64,000 nt of DNA, from positions 124,001-188,000 of the forward strand of contig NZ_JBFBVU010000001.1 in NCBI RefSeq assembly GCF_040689105.1, in the 5' to 3' direction. Under the pieces are notes generated by a model. It did no database searches and was not told the DNA's origin. It saw only the letters and a program-made list of their open reading frames with translations. Numbering within the stretch: the first letter of the stretch is position 1; every line of letters begins with the position of its first letter. Made by a program: the position numbers and the translations under genes. Below, piece by piece: positions 59,447 to 64,000 of the stretch. This DNA comes from Meridianimarinicoccus marinus. GTDB lineage: Bacteria; Pseudomonadota; Alphaproteobacteria; Rhodobacterales; Rhodobacteraceae.

Positions 59447-60670
59447 TCAGTCCTGCGGTCTGAGGGTCAGCCAGATCAGCGCACCGCCGGCCAGGGTCAG
59501 GAACGGTACCATGGCCAGGTTGACCGCGCTCCATCCAGCCTCGGGCGTGCCGCCCGAGCAGTTCATCAGCCCGCCCGAGGCCAGCGAGGCCAGCACCACG
59601 CCGCCGAAGACCAGCGCGTCGTTCATGCCCTGCACCCGCCCGCGTTCATGCGGCTCATGGGCGCCGGCCAGCATGGTGGTGGCACCGATGAAGCCGAAGT
59701 TCCAGCCGAGGCCGAGCAGGACCAGTGCCAGGAAGAAATTCTCCAGCTCGACCCCTTGCAGGGCGACCACACCCGCGATGCCAAGGATCACGAGGCCAAG
59801 GGCAACAATGCGCGTGGCGCCGAAGCGTGCGATCAGGTGGCCGGTGAAGAAGGACGGCGCGAACATGGCCAGCACGTGGCCGGTGACGATGTCGGCGGCG
59901 TTGCCTTCGGTGAAACCGCAGCCCACCACCGCCAGCGGGGTCGAGGTCATCACCAGGTTCATCAGTGCGTATGACACCATTGCGCAGATGATCGCCACCG
60001 CGATGGTCGGTTGCGACAGAAGCTCCAGCCAGCTGCGCGCCGGGGCATCGGTGGCGCGGCGCGGCGGCGCCTTGGGAATGTCCAGCAGGAAGAACAGCGC
60101 CATGCCGACAAGGTTCAGGCCGATCACCAGCGCATAGGTGCCCACGAAGGGGATCGCCGTGGCGTCGGTCGAGACCTTCACCAGTTGCGGACCCAGCACC
60201 GCCGACAGCAGACCGCCGGCCATGACATAGCTGATGGCCTTGGGCCGGAACGCCTCGCTGGCGGTATCGGCGGCAGCAAAACGGAAAAACCCCTGCGCCG
60301 ACATGTAGATGCCGGTCATGTACGAGCCCAGCAGGAACAGCGCGAAAGAGCCCTTCGACAGGGCCAGAACGCAGATCAGCGCCCCGATCATGCCGCCCAT
60401 GGCGCCGATCAGAAACCCGGTGCGGCGCCCCATCCGCTGCATCAGCGGGCTCAGCCAGGGCGCCGTGGTCATCGAGCCGAAGACGATGAGCGAGATCGGC
60501 AGTGTTGCGAGGCAAGCGTTGGGGGCCAGCATCTGGCCCGCCAGCCCGCCGATCACGAAGATCATCGGCATCTGGCTGCCAAGGATGGCCTGTGCGGCCA
60601 CCAGAACCGCCACGTTGCGCTTGGCGCGGCGGTCAGTATCGGGGATGCCGATGGGGATATCTGTGCTCAT
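59447..60670 (-). CDS. MFS transporter
   Basis: A 407-residue major-facilitator protein with 12 hydrophobic helices. The loop between helices 2 and 3 reads SPLMQRMGRRTGFLIGAMGG (MFS motif A-like), and LNLVGMALFFLL marks the middle. Its ATG overlaps the cobB stop by four bases, so it belongs to the cobA-cobB transcript. Cargo is unknown; cobalt, a corrinoid or an unrelated compound are all possible. Confidence 0.82.
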   Translation of the reverse strand: MSTDIPIGIPDTDRRAKRNVAVLVAAQAILGSQMPMIFVIGGLAGQMLAPNACLATLPISLIVFGSMTTAPWLSPLMQRMGRRTGFLIGAMGGMIGALICVLALSKGSFALFLLGSYMTGIYMSAQGFFRFAAADTASEAFRPKAISYVMAGGLLSAVLGPQLVKVSTDATAIPFVGTYALVIGLNLVGMALFFLLDIPKAPPRRATDAPARSWLELLSQPTIAVAIICAMVSYALMNLVMTSTPLAVVGCGFTEGNAADIVTGHVLAMFAPSFFTGHLIARFGATRIVALGLVILGIAGVVALQGVELENFFLALVLLGLGWNFGFIGATTMLAGAHEPHERGRVQGMNDALVFGGVVLASLASGGLMNCSGGTPEAGWSAVNLAMVPFLTLAGGALIWLTLRPQD

Positions 60671-61980
60671 GTGCCGGGGATTACACCTTGCGCCGGGGCG
60701 GGAAAAGCCCGGTCGATCAGATGGGCGAAGGAGCCGCAGACCGTGCCCTGCACCAGCCCCATGTCGGGCAGGGGCGTGCCTTCGGCATCGCTGGCCGTGA
60801 ACAGCGGTGTGCCTTCTGCCCTCACGGTCGTGGCGTAGTGAAACTCGTGGGCGGCCCAGGCACCGGACATCGGCCCATGGGTGGCCTGCACATGGCGATA
60901 CCCAAGGTGCAGCTTGCGGTGGGCAAAACTGGTTTCAAGCCGCAGCAGCCCGGCCATCTGGTGGCGTTGTCCGTCTGCGTCGATCAGCCCGTCGCCCAGC
61001 ACCATATAGCCGCCGCATTCGCCATAGACCGGCGTGCCCGCCTGTGCAGCAGTCCTGAGACTGGACAGGAAGCGCGAATTGGCCGCCAGACGGCCCGCGT
61101 GCAGTTCGGGATAGCCGCCGGGCAGGTAAAGGAACCCCGCCTCGGGGACACGATCGTCAGCCAGTGGGGAGAACGGGCGAATTTCGGCGCCTTGCGCGCG
61201 CCAGTCGGCCAGAAGATGCGGATAGGCAAAGGCAAAGGCCACATCCTGCGCCACCGCAATGGTCTGCGCAGGCGGTGCGAGGCGGTGCGCGGGGAATGCA
61301 GACGGCAACGGTGCGGACAGGGCCGCAAGCGCTTCAAGGTCGCAATGGCTGGCCACCGTGTCGGCGGCGTGGTCGAGGAAGCACTCCAGATCACCGTGTT
61401 CCGCCGCCTGCACCAGCCCCAGGTGGCGCGAGGGGGTTTCCAGCCCCGGCACCCTTGGCAGCGCGCCCAGCACCGGCAGGCCGAGGGGCGTCAAGGCGCG
61501 GCGCAACTGGACCTCATGACGGGGGCTGCCGACGCGGTTCAGGAGGACACCGGCCACCTGCACTCGGGGATCATGGCCCGCGAAGCCGGCCACCAGCGGC
61601 GCCACCGATTGTGCCATGCGGCCCGCATCGACGATCAACACAACAGGTAGGCCAAGATGCCGCGCCAGATCGGCACAGGCGCCGCGCCCATCTGGGGGCG
61701 CACCGTCGAACAAGCCCATCGCCCCTTCGATCAGCAACAACCCCGGCCCGGCGGCCAGCGCCCGCAGGCGTGCAGGCGTCATCGCCCAGGCATCCAGGTT
61801 CACGCAAGGCTGGCCCGTGGCGGCCTCGTGAAAGCGGGGGTCGATGTAATCGGGGCCGGATTTGGCGCTGCGCACCGGGCGGCCCTGCCGCGACAGTGCC
61901 CGCAACAGGCCCAGCGTCACCGTGGTCTTGCCCGCTCCCGAGGAGGGGGCGGCCAGGATCAGGCCGGTGCCGCCGGTCAC
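60667..61980 (-). CDS. cobB: Cobyrinate a,c-diamide synthase
   Basis: A 437-residue amidase of corrin-ring synthesis. The ATP loop is ILAAPSSGAGKTTVTLGL near the N-terminus and a Ser/Asp motif is SGPDYIDPRFHEAATG. The C-terminal class I glutaminase has its nucleophile in GECGGYMVLG and a His in HEFHYAT. The GTG start at 61980 overlaps the cobA stop (GTGA), and the stop overlaps the MFS gene, so translation is coupled. Confidence 0.93.
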   Translation of the reverse strand: MTGGTGLILAAPSSGAGKTTVTLGLLRALSRQGRPVRSAKSGPDYIDPRFHEAATGQPCVNLDAWAMTPARLRALAAGPGLLLIEGAMGLFDGAPPDGRGACADLARHLGLPVVLIVDAGRMAQSVAPLVAGFAGHDPRVQVAGVLLNRVGSPRHEVQLRRALTPLGLPVLGALPRVPGLETPSRHLGLVQAAEHGDLECFLDHAADTVASHCDLEALAALSAPLPSAFPAHRLAPPAQTIAVAQDVAFAFAYPHLLADWRAQGAEIRPFSPLADDRVPEAGFLYLPGGYPELHAGRLAANSRFLSSLRTAAQAGTPVYGECGGYMVLGDGLIDADGQRHQMAGLLRLETSFAHRKLHLGYRHVQATHGPMSGAWAAHEFHYATTVRAEGTPLFTASDAEGTPLPDMGLVQGTVCGSFAHLIDRAFPAPAQGVIPGT

Positions 61981-62831
61981 GACATCTCGGCCGGGCGTCC
62001 GCGTCCCAAGGGATCCAGATTGCGGGGGGCTTCGCCCGCGGCCAGCGCCTGCCAGTCCAGCACCTGCCGCATCAGCACCGACCGTCCGATGCAGATGACC
62101 GCAGGCGGGGTCATATCGGTGGCGGTAATATCGTCGGCGGCGGTCTGCAGGGTGGTTTCCAGCACCCGCTGGTCGGGCAGGCTGGCGGCGGTGATCACCG
62201 CGACGGGCTCGTCCGGCGCGCGTCCGCCCGCTATCAGTTCCTCGGCGATGGCGCGGATGTGCTTCATGCCCATGTAGATCACGATGACCTGCGCCGCTTT
62301 CGCCAGCGATGGCCAATCGACCGAGCCGGGGGCCAGCCCCTGCCGGTCGTGGCCGGTCACGAAGGCCACGGTCTGGTTCACGTCACGATGGGTCACCGGG
62401 ATGCCCGCATAGGCCATCCCGCCGATCCCGGCGGTGATGCCCGGCACGATGCGCACCGGTATCTGGTGCTGGATCAGAGTCTGCGCCTCTTCCCCGCCGC
62501 GCCCGAAGACGAAAGGGTCGCCGCCTTTCAGCCGCAGCACGCGTTTGCCCGCGCGGGCCAGTTCGACCAGTTGCAGCGAGATGTCACGCTGCTGGGCCGA
62601 GGGTTTGCCGCCGCGCTTGCCGGCATAGATCCGCTCGGCCTCGGGCCGTGCCCATGTCAGGATCTCGGGGTTCATCAGCGCGTCGTAGACGATCACATCG
62701 GCCTGACGCAGCGCGTTCAGCGCATGCAGGGTCATCAGGCCCGGATCGCCCGGACCGGTGCCGCACAGCCAGACCCAGCCGGGCTGAAGCTCGGGCCAGG
62801 GGCCATCGGGAAATTGAAGCGAGTCGGTCAT
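61977..62831 (-). CDS. cobA: Uroporphyrinogen-III C-methyltransferase
   Basis: A 284-residue SAM enzyme (SUMT) that methylates uroporphyrinogen III at C2 and C7 to precorrin-2, the entry to cobalamin and siroheme. Motifs: VWLCGTGPGDPGLMTLHAL, VVLRLKGGDP-type RVLRLKGGDPFVFGRGGEEA and GITAGIGGMAYAGIPVTHR. It lacks the CysG dehydrogenase/ferrochelatase domain. The start is MTDSLQF (62831); a much longer open frame upstream is antisense to cbiD. Confidence 0.94.
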   Translation of the reverse strand: MTDSLQFPDGPWPELQPGWVWLCGTGPGDPGLMTLHALNALRQADVIVYDALMNPEILTWARPEAERIYAGKRGGKPSAQQRDISLQLVELARAGKRVLRLKGGDPFVFGRGGEEAQTLIQHQIPVRIVPGITAGIGGMAYAGIPVTHRDVNQTVAFVTGHDRQGLAPGSVDWPSLAKAAQVIVIYMGMKHIRAIAEELIAGGRAPDEPVAVITAASLPDQRVLETTLQTAADDITATDMTPPAVICIGRSVLMRQVLDWQALAAGEAPRNLDPLGRGRPAEMS

Positions 62832-62939
62832 GGCCTGCTTATGCCGTCCCTTGCGCCGCTGGGAAAGTCCGTCGCGGCCCCGGTGTTGCGAAACGCTGTC
62901 GATTGCGCGCGGGCCTGCCTTTCTTGTAGGCACGTTGGC

Positions 62940-64000
62940 ATGACCGACCGCACGCCTCCCGCGCTGCGCCGTGGCTGGACCACGGGCGCCTGCGCCACCG
63001 CCGCCACCCTGGGCGCGCTGGAGCGGCTGTGGGGTGGGGCGTTTCCGCCGACGGTGCGGATCGTGCTGCCCAAGGGCGAGACCCCGCTGTTCGACCTGCA
63101 GGACTGCGCCACGGGGCCGGATTGGGCGGAATGCGGGGTCAAGAAGGACGCGGGCGATGATCCGGACGTGACTCATGGTGCGGTGATCCGCGTGCGGGTG
63201 CGGGCGCTGGAACCGGGGGCGGGGGTGGTGTTTCGTGCGGGCGCGGGGGTTGGCGTGATCACAAGGCCCGGCTTGCCGGTCGCGGTGGGCGAGCCTGCCA
63301 TCAACCCGGTGCCCCGGACCATGATGCAGGGCGTGGTGGCCGAACAGGCCGCGCGCTCTGGCCAGCGCGGGGATGTGGAACTGACCGTTTCGATCCCCGG
63401 CGGGGCAGAACTGGCGCAAAAGACATGGAACCCGCGGCTGGGGATCAAGGGCGGGCTGTCGGTGCTGGGCACCACGGGCATCGTGCGGCCGTTTTCCTGC
63501 GCGGCCTGGATCGCCTCGATCCATCGCGGCATCGACGTGGCGCGGGCCTCTGGGCTGACCCATGTGGCGGGCTGCACCGGGGCCACCAGCGAGGCTGCGG
63601 TACAGCGCCTGTACGGTCTGCCGGATCACGCCATGCTGGACATGGGCGACTTCACGGGCGGGTTGCTGAAGTACCTCGCGCGGCACCCGGTGGCGCGCGT
63701 CACAATCGGCGGCGGCATCGGCAAGCTGACCAAGCTGGGACAGGGCGCGCGCGACCTGCATTCGGGCCGCAGCCAGGTGGATTTCGCAACTTTGAACGAC
63801 TGGGCGCTTCAGGCCAGGCTGGCAGATGTGTCCAAGGCCAATACCGCCCTGCAGGCGCTGGAGATTGCCGGGCCGGAGCTGGCGCAGGTCGTGGCCGACC
63901 GGGCGCTGGCCACAGTGCGCGGGTTGCTGCGCGACGCACCGGTGCAGGCGGATGTTGTGGTGATCGACCGCAAGGGCACGATCCTGGGCCGGGCCGGGGC
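62940..64000 (+). CDS. cbiD: Cobalt-precorrin-5B C1-methyltransferase, right end cut off
   Basis: CbiD methylates C1 of the corrin ring. The typical N-terminal RRGWTTGACATAATLGAL is at residues 10-27. Further family elements include GVKKDAGDDPDVTHG near residue 65 and TTGIVRPFSCAAW. 353 codons are visible of about 365, so only the very end is missing. It is divergent from cobA across a 108-base gap in which no cobalamin riboswitch was recognised. Confidence 0.94.
   Translation, partial: MTDRTPPALRRGWTTGACATAATLGALERLWGGAFPPTVRIVLPKGETPLFDLQDCATGPDWAECGVKKDAGDDPDVTHGAVIRVRVRALEPGAGVVFRAGAGVGVITRPGLPVAVGEPAINPVPRTMMQGVVAEQAARSGQRGDVELTVSIPGGAELAQKTWNPRLGIKGGLSVLGTTGIVRPFSCAAWIASIHRGIDVARASGLTHVAGCTGATSEAAVQRLYGLPDHAMLDMGDFTGGLLKYLARHPVARVTIGGGIGKLTKLGQGARDLHSGRSQVDFATLNDWALQARLADVSKANTALQALEIAGPELAQVVADRALATVRGLLRDAPVQADVVVIDRKGTILGRAG

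Noticed and set aside
62832..62939. Cobalamin riboswitch between cobA and cbiD
   Set aside because: The gap is only 108 bases and the conserved B12-box sequence was not seen on either strand.
62832..63761. N-terminal extension of cobA to about 594 residues
   Set aside because: It is antisense to cbiD, and the family length and start are already met at 62831.

Overview
The window looks like chromosomal DNA of a high-GC alphaproteobacterium of the order Rhodobacterales (Rhodobacter/Paracoccus/Roseobacter relatives). The main reason is the 14-gene complex I operon with small accessory genes between the subunit genes and birA at its end, an arrangement known from Paracoccus denitrificans. Further support comes from the RNase J gene, the radA-cvpA-purF and surE-pcm-nlpD-like blocks, tatABC and an aerobic-type cobalamin block. 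Base composition is about two-thirds G+C throughout, with one clear exception in the 3' end of cysS. Genes are densely packed and no rRNA, tRNA, CRISPR array or intact insertion sequence was seen.

Layout. 1-4767: partial moaA, a HAD phosphatase, a DegT-type aminotransferase, an LprI-like periplasmic protein, and a membrane-anchored GH108 muramidase whose N-terminal half looks like a phage holin. 5052-24732: nuoABC, a hot-dog thioesterase, a 53-residue membrane protein, nuoD, nuoE, a DUF5337 protein, nuoF, a DUF3291 protein, nuoGHIJKLMN, then birA, coaX and rnj, probably one long transcription unit. 24779-31105: a VOC protein, a DEAD-box helicase, an RgpF-like glycan protein, prfC, an orphan ParA-like ATPase and a SnoaL/NTF2-like protein.

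31158-37807: a compact set for surface-glycan modification. A glycosyltransferase and a sulfotransferase lie divergent to two large multidomain enzymes that fuse glycosyltransferase and methyltransferase modules. 38140-42919: an atypical SDR, an orphan ABC ATPase, tatABC and a DUF815 ATPase. 42935-55252 is mostly on the minus strand: mntP behind a manganese (yybP-ykoY) riboswitch; an NlpD-like factor with pcm and surE; an SDR; purF, cvpA and radA; and a pqiA-like/mlaF/mlaE lipid-transport block behind alr. A homocysteine methyltransferase gene is set in the opposite direction within this stretch. 55376-64000: cysS with an unusual low-GC 3' end, cimA, a complex-I-assembly-like (NDUFAF6) protein, an MFS transporter, cobB, cobA and partial cbiD.

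The most interesting non-coding observation is a pair of homologous structured intergenic elements of about 247 bp, at 40122-40369 (minus orientation) and 47245-47490 (plus orientation). Conserved blocks occur in the same order and at almost the same spacing. Hairpins at equivalent positions differ in sequence but keep their pairing, which suggests a structured RNA or a dispersed structured repeat. The second notable feature is the low-GC replacement-like 3' end of cysS. The third is the manganese riboswitch in front of mntP.
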